NCBI GenBank assembly: GCA_902554885.1
Contig: CACDPV010000004.1
Span: 1 to 64,000 of the forward strand
DNA from: Paracoccaceae bacterium
GTDB lineage: Bacteria; Pseudomonadota; Alphaproteobacteria; Rhodobacterales; Rhodobacteraceae
Length of the DNA: 64,000 nucleotides
Direction: 5' to 3'
The position numbers were made by a program, and so were the translations under genes. Below, piece by piece: positions 56,729 through 64,000 of this stretch. The notes beneath the pieces are model-generated. The model searched no databases and was not told where the DNA came from. It saw nothing but the letters and a program-made list of their open reading frames with translations. Position 1 is the stretch's first letter, and every line of letters begins with the position of its first letter.

Positions 56729-58173
56729 GATATTTCACGCCATTTTCGTCCGTCCCTGTGCATAAGCATCAAAGAATCTTCAGGACCAGAGCTACCAGGC
56801 TCATATTTTTCTGGTGTAGAACCTTTGCTTATCCATTGATCAATAACCGGATCTGTCCATGACCATGCAGCCTCCACCTCATCACCACGCATGAAAAGAG
56901 TTTGGTTACCCCGAATGACATCCATGATAAGCCTCTCGTATGCATCGGGAACAGCATCAACTTCAGGACCTAGAGCCTCAGCAAAAGTCATATCTAACGG
57001 GACATCGATTAGTCGCATGCCACCAGGCCCAGGCTCTTTAATCGTAAGGTCCATCGTCATCCCTTCATCGGGCTGCAAACGAATAACTAGTGCATTTCTA
57101 TGGCTCCCCGCATCTGGACCAAAAATTGAATGGGGCGTTTCTTTGAAAACCACTGCTATTTCAGAACACCGTGCTTTTAGCTTCTTACCAGTTCTTAGAT
57201 AAAATGGAGTACCTGCCCAACGCCAATTGCTAATCTGAACTTTAAGAGCAATAAAACTTTCTGTTTTCGAACTGGGATTGTCTACCGCCTCAAGATAGCT
57301 TTTGTCTGAGCCACTTTTACTATATTGCCCGCGGACGATATCACTGGAACTTATTGGGTCTAGCGCACGAATGACTTTTAATTTTTCATCGCGAACTGCA
57401 TCTGGAGAAAACTTAGCAGGAGGTTCCATCGCAATCAAACAGAGTAATTGCATAAGATGATTTTGAATCATATCCCGCATGGCGCCAGCCTGATCATAGT
57501 AACTGCCACGCCCCTCCACACCAACGGACTCAGCAACTGTTACTTGAATATGATCGATGTATTGAGAATTCCAGAGCGGCTCAAATAACATATTACCAAA
57601 ACGAACAGCCATGAGATTTTGGACCGTTTCTTTGCCAAGATAGTGATCGATTCGATAAATTTGGTCTTCACTGAAATGTTCTTTTAGCACTGCGTTTAAG
57701 GCTTGCGCCGAACTTAAATCTCTCCCAAAGGGTTTTTCTAAAACGATGCGTGAACTTTGAGACGCAATAGAGTATTGATGCAGCTTTTTAGCCAACTGAC
57801 CAAACAAAGATGGTGAGACTGAAAAATAAAAGGCCTGTATTGCGTTTTTTCGAACTTTATTAGCTAAATCTGACCATCCAAAGTCACCCTGAGCATCTAT
57901 TTGAACGTACTTGATTTGTTTTATGAAAATTTCGAGTTCAGCTGAAGCCATAAGCTCTGGCTCAAATTCCTTTAAAGCAGATATAACTAAATCTTGGTAA
58001 CTTTTGGTATCTAGCTCTGACCTTGCAACCCCTATTACGAAAGCGTCATTAGGCATTTGCCCCGCAACAAATCTTCTAAAAAGACTTGGCAGAATTTTTC
58101 GTTTTGCAAGGTCACCAGTTCCACCAAAAACCACTAAATCAAAGGCTTGAACCGGGATTACACGCGAGACCAT
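56725..58173 (-). CDS. zwf: Glucose-6-phosphate 1-dehydrogenase
   Basis: Oxidises glucose-6-phosphate to the lactone with NADP. N-terminal dinucleotide site FGGTGDLAKRKILPSL (near 15-30), active-site RIDHYLGKETVQNLM (near 173-187) and GVEGRGSYYDQAGAMRDMIQNH. 482 residues. TAGGAG lies upstream of the start. First gene of zwf-pgl-pgi; a perfect LacI-type palindrome lies 82-93 bp before it. No edd/eda genes are in the window. Confidence 0.98.
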   Translation of the reverse strand: MVSRVIPVQAFDLVVFGGTGDLAKRKILPSLFRRFVAGQMPNDAFVIGVARSELDTKSYQDLVISALKEFEPELMASAELEIFIKQIKYVQIDAQGDFGWSDLANKVRKNAIQAFYFSVSPSLFGQLAKKLHQYSIASQSSRIVLEKPFGRDLSSAQALNAVLKEHFSEDQIYRIDHYLGKETVQNLMAVRFGNMLFEPLWNSQYIDHIQVTVAESVGVEGRGSYYDQAGAMRDMIQNHLMQLLCLIAMEPPAKFSPDAVRDEKLKVIRALDPISSSDIVRGQYSKSGSDKSYLEAVDNPSSKTESFIALKVQISNWRWAGTPFYLRTGKKLKARCSEIAVVFKETPHSIFGPDAGSHRNALVIRLQPDEGMTMDLTIKEPGPGGMRLIDVPLDMTFAEALGPEVDAVPDAYERLIMDVIRGNQTLFMRGDEVEAAWSWTDPVIDQWISKGSTPEKYEPGSSGPEDSLMLMHRDGRKWREIS

Positions 58174-58253
58174 TTTTAACTCCTACAAATAATGCCCGAG
58201 AGCATATTAAACCACCCGAGCTCAAATAAAACCCCATAGATAGGCAAAGCTTA

Positions 58254-58267
58254 TGTTAGCGCTAACT
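58254..58267. promoter_or_regulatory. LacI-type operator upstream of zwf
   Basis: TGTTAGCGCTAACT contains the perfect 12-bp palindrome GTTAGC-GCTAAC (58255-58266) with a central CG, the classic LacI-family operator layout. It overlaps a weak -35-like TTAGCG for zwf, consistent with control of the zwf operon. In Rhodobacter the LacI-family regulator CceR binds very similar sites before Entner-Doudoroff genes. The rest of the 254-bp gap between zwf and tyrS holds only TTGACT (58272-58277), without a good -10. Confidence 0.7.
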
Positions 58268-58427
58268 TAATGTTGACTATTACTGAAAAAGTATTTTGTC
58301 CATAGAAACTCTTTAATTATCAAATAAAAGAGTTTTGAAGTTAAAAAGTAGATATTTTACCGAAGTATCTTTCACTCAGCCAATCACCCAGTTATAAGGC
58401 ATCGTAGAGATAGTGATGGGATAATTT

Positions 58428-59681
58428 ATGGGTTTTCAACCTAAGTCAGATTTTCTAAATATTATGATATCGCGTGGTTTTATTTCGGACTGCACCGACT
58501 ATGACGGCTTGGATAATCTTTTAATCTCCGAAGTTTGCCCAGGCTATATAGGGTTTGATGCTACCGCAAAATCTTTGCATGTTGGCAGCCTGATGCAAAT
58601 TATGATGCTACGCTGGCTGCAAAAAACTGGAGGAAAGCCCATTACTCTAATGGGTGGGGGCACCACAAAGGTTGGAGACCCAAGTTTTAGAGCAGACGAG
58701 CGTCCTTTATTAAGCAATAAACAAATTGAGGAAAACATTTCAGGTATTAAGGGAGTTTTTTCAAACTATCTTGATTTTGGAGAAAAACCCTCTGATGCCT
58801 TAATGATAAATAATGCGGAATGGCTTGATGAGTTGAATTATATTCAGTTCCTTCGTGAAATAGGTGGTCATTTTTCAGTGAACCGCATGCTCTCGTTTGA
58901 AAGCGTTAAATCCCGATTGGACCGCGAGCAATCTCTTTCATTTCTTGAATTTAACTATATGATTTTGCAGGCTTATGACTTTTATGAATTGAACCAAAGA
59001 TACGGATGCAAACTTCAAATGGGCGGTTCCGATCAAATGGGAAACATAATAAATGGCATGGAATTATCACGCCGTAAAGCAAATGCAAAAGTATTTGGGC
59101 TTACATCTCCACTACTTACTACTTCAGATGGTAAAAAGATGGGAAAATCTCAAAACGGGGCAGTCTGGCTTAATAAAGAAATGCTATCACCTTTTGATTT
59201 TTGGCAATTTTGGCGAAACACTTCGGATTCAGATGTAGGAAAATTCTTAAAACTTTACACGGAAATTGACCTTGATGAATGTGAAAAATTAGGATCTTTG
59301 AAGGGCGCCGAAATTAATGAAGCTAAGTCTATTTTGGCAAATCAGGTAACTACTTTATGTCATGGTGATAAAATAGCTTCAGATGTAGAGAATACAGCAA
59401 AAGAAGTTTTTGAAAAAGGCGGTGTTGGAAGTGATCTCCCATCTTACAGTGTCACATTGGGCGAAGTTAAAACTGGTTTAACCGTAGCTCAGTTATTGAC
59501 AAAAACTGGACTTACGAAATCGGGCAAAGAAGCCAAGCGCTTAATTTCAGAAAAAGGCGCACGACTAAATGGAGTTCTGATCACCGATATAAGCCAAATT
59601 GTAAATGTTGATGACTTTAATGAACCACTGAAACTAAGTGCCGGTAAAAAGAGACATGCGATCGTGGATCTTCAAAAATAA
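58428..59681 (+). CDS. tyrS: Tyrosyl-tRNA synthetase
   Basis: Class I synthetase. [20 protein letters not shown] (HIGH-type HVGS) near 43-62, the tyrosine site [28 protein letters not shown], and KMGKS (near 243-247) in place of KMSKS. An S4 RNA-binding domain closes the protein ([20 protein letters not shown]). 417 residues. Separated from zwf by the operator-bearing gap. Confidence 0.97.
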   Translation: MGFQPKSDFLNIMISRGFISDCTDYDGLDNLLISEVCPGYIGFDATAKSLHVGSLMQIMMLRWLQKTGGKPITLMGGGTTKVGDPSFRADERPLLSNKQIEENISGIKGVFSNYLDFGEKPSDALMINNAEWLDELNYIQFLREIGGHFSVNRMLSFESVKSRLDREQSLSFLEFNYMILQAYDFYELNQRYGCKLQMGGSDQMGNIINGMELSRRKANAKVFGLTSPLLTTSDGKKMGKSQNGAVWLNKEMLSPFDFWQFWRNTSDSDVGKFLKLYTEIDLDECEKLGSLKGAEINEAKSILANQVTTLCHGDKIASDVENTAKEVFEKGGVGSDLPSYSVTLGEVKTGLTVAQLLTKTGLTKSGKEAKRLISEKGARLNGVLITDISQIVNVDDFNEPLKLSAGKKRHAIVDLQK

Positions 59682-59706
59682 TATGATCGCAAATAATTGA
59701 AAGCGC

Positions 59707-60264
59707 TTATTGCTTGTGTCTAACTTGCTCCATAAAATCTGGGCTCCCTAGTACTGACCCGTTAGAGCCTAAACCCAACTTTATGTCGTCTATGACATCC
59801 ATTCCTGCGACTACTTTACCCACTACTGTATACTGACCATTCAGAAAATACCCTTCTTTAAACATAATAAAAAACTGACTGTTCGCACTGTCAAGGTTCT
59901 GGGCTCGCGCCATTCCAACAATACCTCTATCGAACGGTATATTTGAAAATTCTGCAGGCAAATCAGGCATATCAGATCCACCGCGCCCCGCCATTGAAAA
60001 GTCTCCCTCAACTTTACCAAATTGAACATCACCAGTTTGAGCCATAAAGCCCTCAATCACACGGTGAAAAGCTATGCCATCATATTTTCCTTTAGAAGCT
60101 AGCTCCACTATTCTTTTAACGTGCAACGGTGCAACATCTTCAAACAAGTCAATGACCACAACCCCATTTGCACCCTCGCCTTTTATGCTAATTTCAAGTT
60201 TAGCCGCAAATGCGGAAGTGGACGAAACAATCAAAATTAAAAGAGACAGAAATAATCTATGCAT
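59707..60264 (-). CDS. Periplasmic peptidyl-prolyl cis-trans isomerase (cyclophilin)
   Basis: 185 residues with a cleavable signal (MHRLFLSLLILIVSSTSAFA, cut about residue 20) and a cyclophilin domain: GIAFHRVIEGFMAQTGD, AEFSNIPFDRGIVGMARAQ, NSQFFIMFKEG, FLNGQYTVVGKVV. Assists folding of exported proteins. Its start overlaps the end of the cytoplasmic cyclophilin gene by 8 bp, a clear tandem duplication with divergent destinations. Confidence 0.93.
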   Translation of the reverse strand: MHRLFLSLLILIVSSTSAFAAKLEISIKGEGANGVVVIDLFEDVAPLHVKRIVELASKGKYDGIAFHRVIEGFMAQTGDVQFGKVEGDFSMAGRGGSDMPDLPAEFSNIPFDRGIVGMARAQNLDSANSQFFIMFKEGYFLNGQYTVVGKVVAGMDVIDDIKLGLGSNGSVLGSPDFMEQVRHKQ

Positions 60265-60763
60265 CAGCAGCCACCTTGACTGATATCATTCTATCTGGTG
60301 ATGCCGGCGGCTCACCTCTTTCAAGACCGTCAACGAACTCCATGCCGGATATAACCCGTCCATAGACCGTGTATTGACGGTTTAAAAAGTGATTATCGGC
60401 AAAATTTATAAAAAATTGGCTGTTTGCACTATCTGGGCTCGAACTTCTAGCTGCACCAAGAGTACCCCGATCATGAGGAATACTGGAAAACTCTGCCTTA
60501 ACATCAGAAAATTCTGAACCCCCGCGGCCTGCCATTCTTATATCGAAATTCGACTCCATGTTTCCATATTGCACATCTCCAGTTTGGGCCATAAAACCCT
60601 CTATGACTCTGTGAAAACAAACATTGTCATAAAGTCCGGACCTAACAAGGCTTTTCATCCTCTCACAGTGAAGTGGTGCAATATCAGGCAATAGCTCTAT
60701 AACAACAGTCCCACCTTTTACTTCCATGATAATCGTATTCTCTGGGTCTTTAATATTGTCCAT
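60257..60763 (-). CDS. ppiB: Cytoplasmic peptidyl-prolyl cis-trans isomerase (cyclophilin)
   Basis: 168 residues, no signal peptide. NVCFHRVIEGFMAQTGDVQYGN, AEFSSIPHDRGTLGAARSS, SANSQFFINFADNHFLNRQYTVYGRV mark a B-type cyclophilin. First of two tandem cyclophilin genes, divergent from pgk. The 124-bp gap to pgk shows TATAAT-like strings but no clear paired -35. Confidence 0.94.
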   Translation of the reverse strand: MDNIKDPENTIIMEVKGGTVVIELLPDIAPLHCERMKSLVRSGLYDNVCFHRVIEGFMAQTGDVQYGNMESNFDIRMAGRGGSEFSDVKAEFSSIPHDRGTLGAARSSSPDSANSQFFINFADNHFLNRQYTVYGRVISGMEFVDGLERGEPPASPDRMISVKVAADA

Positions 60764-60887
60764 TAACGGCTCCTGTATAATATTACACGATACCTATGAT
60801 GAAATTATTTTATTAACAAGGTATTGGATTGAATTATTGATAGATATTAAGGCATAAGGGCCCAAGTTTGAATTTAGGGGACTAAAA

Positions 60888-62075
60888 ATGGGCTGGAAAA
60901 CGTTGGATCAAATGGAATTGGCAGGAAAAAAAGTCCTTACAAAAGTGGATTTAAACGTTCCGATTATTGGAAATAAAATTTCTGACAACACGCGAATAAA
61001 AAAGATTGTTCCAACCCTATCTCACATAATCAAAAATGGTGGTCTTCCAATATTAATTTCTCACTTCGGACGACCGAATGGTATCAGAGACCCAAACTAT
61101 AGTTTTGCAAAAATATCTTCCGATATAGAAGAATTAATTGGCATGCCCCTGATATTTGCAGCTGATTGCGTAGGCACTGCGGCTGAACTTGCTGTATCAA
61201 CCCAAAAATTTGGAGGAGTTGTGTTACTTGAAAATACCCGCTTTCACGAAGGCGAAATGAAAAACGCTATCTCATTCGCTAAATCTTTGGCCGAATTAGC
61301 CGACATTTACTGCAACGATGCATTCTCTTGCGCCCACCGCACTCACGCCTCCACTGAAGCTATAGCCCATCTACTTCCAAATTGCGCAGGTAAATTGATG
61401 GAGCAAGAGCTAATTGCTCTAGAAAATACACTAACGAAACCCCAAAGACCTCTAGTAGCCATAGTCGGTGGCTCGAAAGTCTCTACCAAGATAGATTTAC
61501 TTAATAACCTCATTCACAAAGTGGACACACTGATCGTCGGCGGAGGTATGGCGAACACTTTTCTTTTGGCGCAAGGTTTTTTTATTGGGGCATCTCTGGC
61601 TGAACATGCACTTACGGATAGTGCTCTTAATATATTAAATTCTGCAGAAAAAGCTGGATGTAGAATTTTACTTCCCACAGATGTGGTTGTTGCCAAAGAA
61701 TTAAATGTTAATGTAGAGAGCTTTGTGGTGCCAGTAAATGAGTGTCCAAAAGATAGGATGATACTAGATGTTGGCCCTCAAACTGTCGAAAGAATAAAAG
61801 AAAGCCTGCTGAACACGGAGACTTTAGTTTGGAATGGTCCGCTCGGAGCGTTTGAAATAGGACCTTTCGACCGCGCAACAACTGACCTCGCAAATTTTGT
61901 TTCTAAGTTAAGCAATAATAATAAATTGGTTTCAATTGCTGGCGGGGGAGATACGTTGGCTGCATTAAAAAACGCTGAAGCTTCTAATGGTTTCAGCTAT
62001 CTATCAACGGCCGGTGGCGCGTTTCTAGAATGGATGGAGGGTAAAAAACTTCCTGGAATTATAGCACTCCAATAG
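60888..62075 (+). CDS. pgk: Phosphoglycerate kinase
   Basis: Glycolytic/gluconeogenic enzyme making ATP from 1,3-bisphosphoglycerate. KVLTKVDLNVPIIGNKISDNTRI (near 14-36), LISHFGRPNG, ENTRFHEGE, GGSKVSTKIDLL (near 194-205) and SIAGGGDTLAALKNAE are canonical; the usual DTF-type end reads STAGGAFLEWMEGKKLPG. 395 residues. Fructose-bisphosphate aldolase follows after 121 bp. Confidence 0.97.
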   Translation: MGWKTLDQMELAGKKVLTKVDLNVPIIGNKISDNTRIKKIVPTLSHIIKNGGLPILISHFGRPNGIRDPNYSFAKISSDIEELIGMPLIFAADCVGTAAELAVSTQKFGGVVLLENTRFHEGEMKNAISFAKSLAELADIYCNDAFSCAHRTHASTEAIAHLLPNCAGKLMEQELIALENTLTKPQRPLVAIVGGSKVSTKIDLLNNLIHKVDTLIVGGGMANTFLLAQGFFIGASLAEHALTDSALNILNSAEKAGCRILLPTDVVVAKELNVNVESFVVPVNECPKDRMILDVGPQTVERIKESLLNTETLVWNGPLGAFEIGPFDRATTDLANFVSKLSNNNKLVSIAGGGDTLAALKNAEASNGFSYLSTAGGAFLEWMEGKKLPGIIALQ

Positions 62076-62117
62076 AAAAATGTTTAAAGGAAGAATACTT
62101 AATAAATAAATTTCAAT

Positions 62118-62131
62118 TCATAGCGCTAAAA
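62118..62131. promoter_or_regulatory. Degenerate LacI-type site upstream of fda
   Basis: TCATAGCGCTAAAA matches the zwf-type sequence TGTTAGCGCTAACA in 11 of 14 positions, including the central TAGCGCTAA. It lies 66-79 bp before the fda start. A possible second target of the same regulator. Confidence 0.35.
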
Positions 62132-62196
62132 GGATTGAAACATTTGCTCAGACTTTTAGTGTATTACTAACCTAATACTTAAAAGGTCTTAAAACA

Positions 62197-63084
62197 TTGG
62201 ATAATACACAGTTGCTTAAAATGTCATCTGGCCAAGGATTTATTGCGGCTCTAGATCAAAGTGGAGGCTCCACTCCAAAGGCACTTAAACTCTACGGAAT
62301 AGAGGGGCTGGAATACAATACTTCGTCCGAAATGTATAATTTAATTCACGAAATGAGAACACGAATTATAAAATCATCTGCTTTTAATAGTAAAAGAATA
62401 CTTGCAGCAATACTTTTCGAAAATACAATGCTTAGGCAAATCGACGAGCTACCTACGGCAATTTATTTATGGGAAAAATTACAAATTGTTCCCTTTCTTA
62501 AAATTGATAAGGGACTTTGTTCATCAGAAAATCAGGTACAGTTGCTAAAGCCAATCAGTGACCTTGAAACTTCTTTAAAACTAGCAAAAGAAAACAAAAT
62601 ATTTGGAACAAAAATGCGTTCTGTAATAAACGGCGCTAACAACATTGGCATAAAAGATTTGGTTGACCAGCAATTTGATATAGGTGAGGAAATATTATCT
62701 TATGGCCTTGTACCTATTATTGAACCAGAAGTAGACATTAAAATTCCTGATAAAAAAGAGGCTGAAGACTTACTCTATAACAATATTAAGAGAAGACTTG
62801 ATAGAATTGAGCCAAGTAAAAAAGTAATGCTAAAGCTTAGTCTACCCGAGCATGACAACTTTTATGAACCACTAACACGACATCCAAATATTTTACGAAT
62901 AGTCGCACTAAGTGGAGGCTTTGAAAAGAAAATCGCTGTAGGTCGGCTAAGACAAAACAACAAAATGATTGCAAGCTTTTCAAGAGCTTTGACGGAAGGA
63001 TTGAAAAGTAATTCTACAGAAAAAGAGTTTGAAGAGCAATTAGATCAAACCATCCAAAGTATTTTCGAAGCATCTCTTACTTAA
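62197..63084 (+). CDS. fda: Fructose-bisphosphate aldolase, class I
   Basis: Schiff-base aldolase cleaving fructose-1,6-bisphosphate. GQGFIAALDQSGGSTPKALKLYGI (near 12-35 region), VPFLKIDKGL, GTKMRSVIN, and the lysine in KVMLKLSLPE are the class I plant/animal-like signatures of the short bacterial type. 295 residues. The start is TTG at 62197 (AAGG ten bases upstream); ATG at 62221 lacks a ribosome site and would cut the conserved N-terminus. Only aldolase in the window; class II was not seen. Confidence 0.92.
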   Translation: MDNTQLLKMSSGQGFIAALDQSGGSTPKALKLYGIEGLEYNTSSEMYNLIHEMRTRIIKSSAFNSKRILAAILFENTMLRQIDELPTAIYLWEKLQIVPFLKIDKGLCSSENQVQLLKPISDLETSLKLAKENKIFGTKMRSVINGANNIGIKDLVDQQFDIGEEILSYGLVPIIEPEVDIKIPDKKEAEDLLYNNIKRRLDRIEPSKKVMLKLSLPEHDNFYEPLTRHPNILRIVALSGGFEKKIAVGRLRQNNKMIASFSRALTEGLKSNSTEKEFEEQLDQTIQSIFEASLT

Positions 63085-63154
63085 AAAAGGGGATTCACTT
63101 TTAAAATCAGATGTGCCATTATTAAAAAAAAGCGATAAAGCGCATTGAGGCAAA

Positions 63155-63457
63155 ATGGCAGAAACAAGTTCAAGCACCCCCTGGGTTGTTATATGTGTAT
63201 TTACAATTTCTTTTTCATTAGGACTTTATTTTACATTCGCGGCCGTGCAGGGAGATTTTGGCATTCTACGGCGAGCCGAAGTAAATCACGATATACAAAA
63301 ATTACAGGTAGATTTAGCTAGTTTGAACTTAGAAATATCAAATCTAAAGAATCTCACTCGACGTCTTTCCGATAACTATCTGGATTTAGAGCTTTTGGAC
63401 CAGCAAGCCAGAGACATTCTTGGATACGTTAGATCAGACGAACTTGTGATTCAATAG
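63155..63457 (+). CDS. ftsB: Septum formation initiator, FtsB/DivIC family
   Basis: 100 residues: one transmembrane helix (about 10-30) followed by a periplasmic coiled coil (DIQKLQVDLASLNLEISNLKNLTRRL) and the conserved YLDLELLDQQARDILGYVRSDELVI. FtsB bridges FtsL and FtsQ at the divisome. Just before pdhA, as in many Alphaproteobacteria. Confidence 0.9.
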   Translation: MAETSSSTPWVVICVFTISFSLGLYFTFAAVQGDFGILRRAEVNHDIQKLQVDLASLNLEISNLKNLTRRLSDNYLDLELLDQQARDILGYVRSDELVIQ

Positions 63458-63505
63458 TAATACATAACAGTTAAAATTGCATAAAAGTCATACCTGATAT
63501 GCTAT

Positions 63506-63511
63506 TATAAT
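63506..63511 (+). promoter_or_regulatory. Possible pdhA promoter -10 box
   Basis: A perfect TATAAT lies 73 bp before the pdhA start in the 126-bp gap after ftsB; no convincing -35 is present 16-18 bp upstream. GGAG (63572-63575) precedes pdhA as ribosome site. Confidence 0.3.
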
Positions 63512-63583
63512 TTTATCCTCGCACTCATTAAAAATATATGCCATATTTAGTTTAATATTAAACTACTTTCCGGAGCAAAGTAA

Positions 63584-64000
63584 ATGGCTACTAAAAAGGT
63601 CACAAGAAAGTCTACTGAGGGAAAAGGTAACTTAATTAAATTTTATCGGGATATGCTACTTATAAGACGCTTCGAGGAAAAGGCAGGACAGCTATATGGA
63701 ATGGGTTTGATAGGTGGATTTTGCCACTTATACATTGGCCAAGAAGCCGTTGTTGTTGGCCTAGAAGCCGCGGCTAAAGAAGGTGATAAAAGAATAACTT
63801 CTTATCGAGATCATGGTCATATGCTTGCCTGCGGAATGGACCCAAATGGTGTTATGGCGGAACTTACAGGTCGGAGTGGCGGTTATTCAAAGGGCAAAGG
63901 TGGCTCTATGCACATGTTTTCAAAAGAAAAAAACTTTTATGGAGGGCATGGGATCGTAGGAGCTCAAGTTCCTCTCGGTGCTGGTTTAGCTTTTGCAGAT
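63584..64000 (+). CDS. pdhA: Pyruvate dehydrogenase E1 component subunit alpha (3' truncated by window edge)
   Basis: First 139 codons of the thiamine-diphosphate subunit that decarboxylates pyruvate for acetyl-CoA. [36 protein letters not shown] and [12 protein letters not shown], then [11 protein letters not shown] and [19 protein letters not shown], are the E1-alpha signatures up to the TPP region. The frame stays open to the window edge. GGAG is nine bases upstream of the ATG. Confidence 0.96.
   Translation, partial: MATKKVTRKSTEGKGNLIKFYRDMLLIRRFEEKAGQLYGMGLIGGFCHLYIGQEAVVVGLEAAAKEGDKRITSYRDHGHMLACGMDPNGVMAELTGRSGGYSKGKGGSMHMFSKEKNFYGGHGIVGAQVPLGAGLAFAD

Noticed and set aside
60764-60887. 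Additional LacI-type operator in the ppiB/pgk gap
   Set aside because: Searched by eye for TAGCGCTA-like symmetry and found none.
1-64000. CRISPR arrays, insertion sequences, prophage genes or restriction systems
   Set aside because: No repeat-spacer pattern, transposase, integrase or restriction-like protein was seen; gene content is uniform housekeeping.

Overview
The window looks like an AT-rich, streamlined member of the Rhodobacterales (Alphaproteobacteria), probably a marine pelagic lineage of the HTCC2255/NAC11-7 or Amylibacter type. This is inferred from gene order and protein character. Typical signs are the nuo operon with lineage-specific extra genes (DUF5337, a small lipoprotein, small ORFs) followed by birA-coaX-RNase J, the block bamE / DUF177-rpmF-plsX-fabH-ihfA-merR-tRNA-Pro-dcd, argS-SPOR-scpA-scpB, dgt / erpA-xth, and a DksA with only one cysteine. 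Nearly every base is coding, intergenic gaps are under 300 bp, and I saw no insertion sequence, prophage, CRISPR array or rRNA operon.

Layout. 1-2.8 kb: 3' part of prfC and an RhlE-type helicase. 2.9-21.7 kb (minus): one long cluster in transcription order nuoA-B-C-D-E-DUF5337-F-lipoprotein-G-(small ORF)-H-I-(small membrane ORF)-J-K-L-M-N-birA-coaX-rnj, encoding respiratory complex I plus biotin ligase, pantothenate kinase and RNase J. 21.9-24.3 kb (minus): an orphan small protein, a DegT-family aminotransferase and Gph. 24.4-29.1 kb (plus): glmU-glmS (UDP-GlcNAc supply), then rpsF-rpsR-rplI ending in a good terminator. 29.2-34.2 kb (plus): ilvB-ilvN, a Rieske oxygenase, a small helical protein and an AbrB-type membrane protein. 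34.3-37.4 kb (minus): ABC-F ATPase, an OlsB-like N-acyltransferase and BamE. 37.4-42.7 kb (plus): DUF177, rpmF, plsX, fabH, ihfA, merR, tRNA-Pro(GGG), dcd. 42.7-48.3 kb (minus): scpB, scpA, SPOR protein, argS, dgt. 48.4-49.5 kb (plus): erpA, xth. 49.6-51.2 kb (minus): FAD monooxygenase, dksA. 51.4-54.4 kb (plus): MoxR ATPase, a 54-residue membrane protein, a VWA protein and an M48 protease. 54.4-58.2 kb (minus): zwf-pgl-pgi. 58.4-59.7 kb: tyrS. 59.7-60.8 kb (minus): two cyclophilins. 60.9-64 kb (plus): pgk, class I fructose-bisphosphate aldolase, ftsB and the start of pdhA.

Most genes are core housekeeping. Respiration (nuo), sugar catabolism (zwf-pgl-pgi, pgk, fda, pdhA) and envelope or lipid building (glmU/S, plsX-fabH, bamE, olsB) form the main themes. 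I found no clear new multigene system. The points most worth a second look are regulatory or concern small genes: a perfect LacI-type palindrome before zwf with a weaker copy before fda, which suggests one central-carbon regulator; a hairpin that would hide the scpA ribosome site; nested inverted repeats between dgt and erpA; a 13-bp perfect inverted repeat inside the Rieske gene; unannotated-size small proteins in the nuo and moxR clusters; non-ATG starts (nuoJ, birA); and the apparent loss of nagZ between the SPOR gene and scpA.
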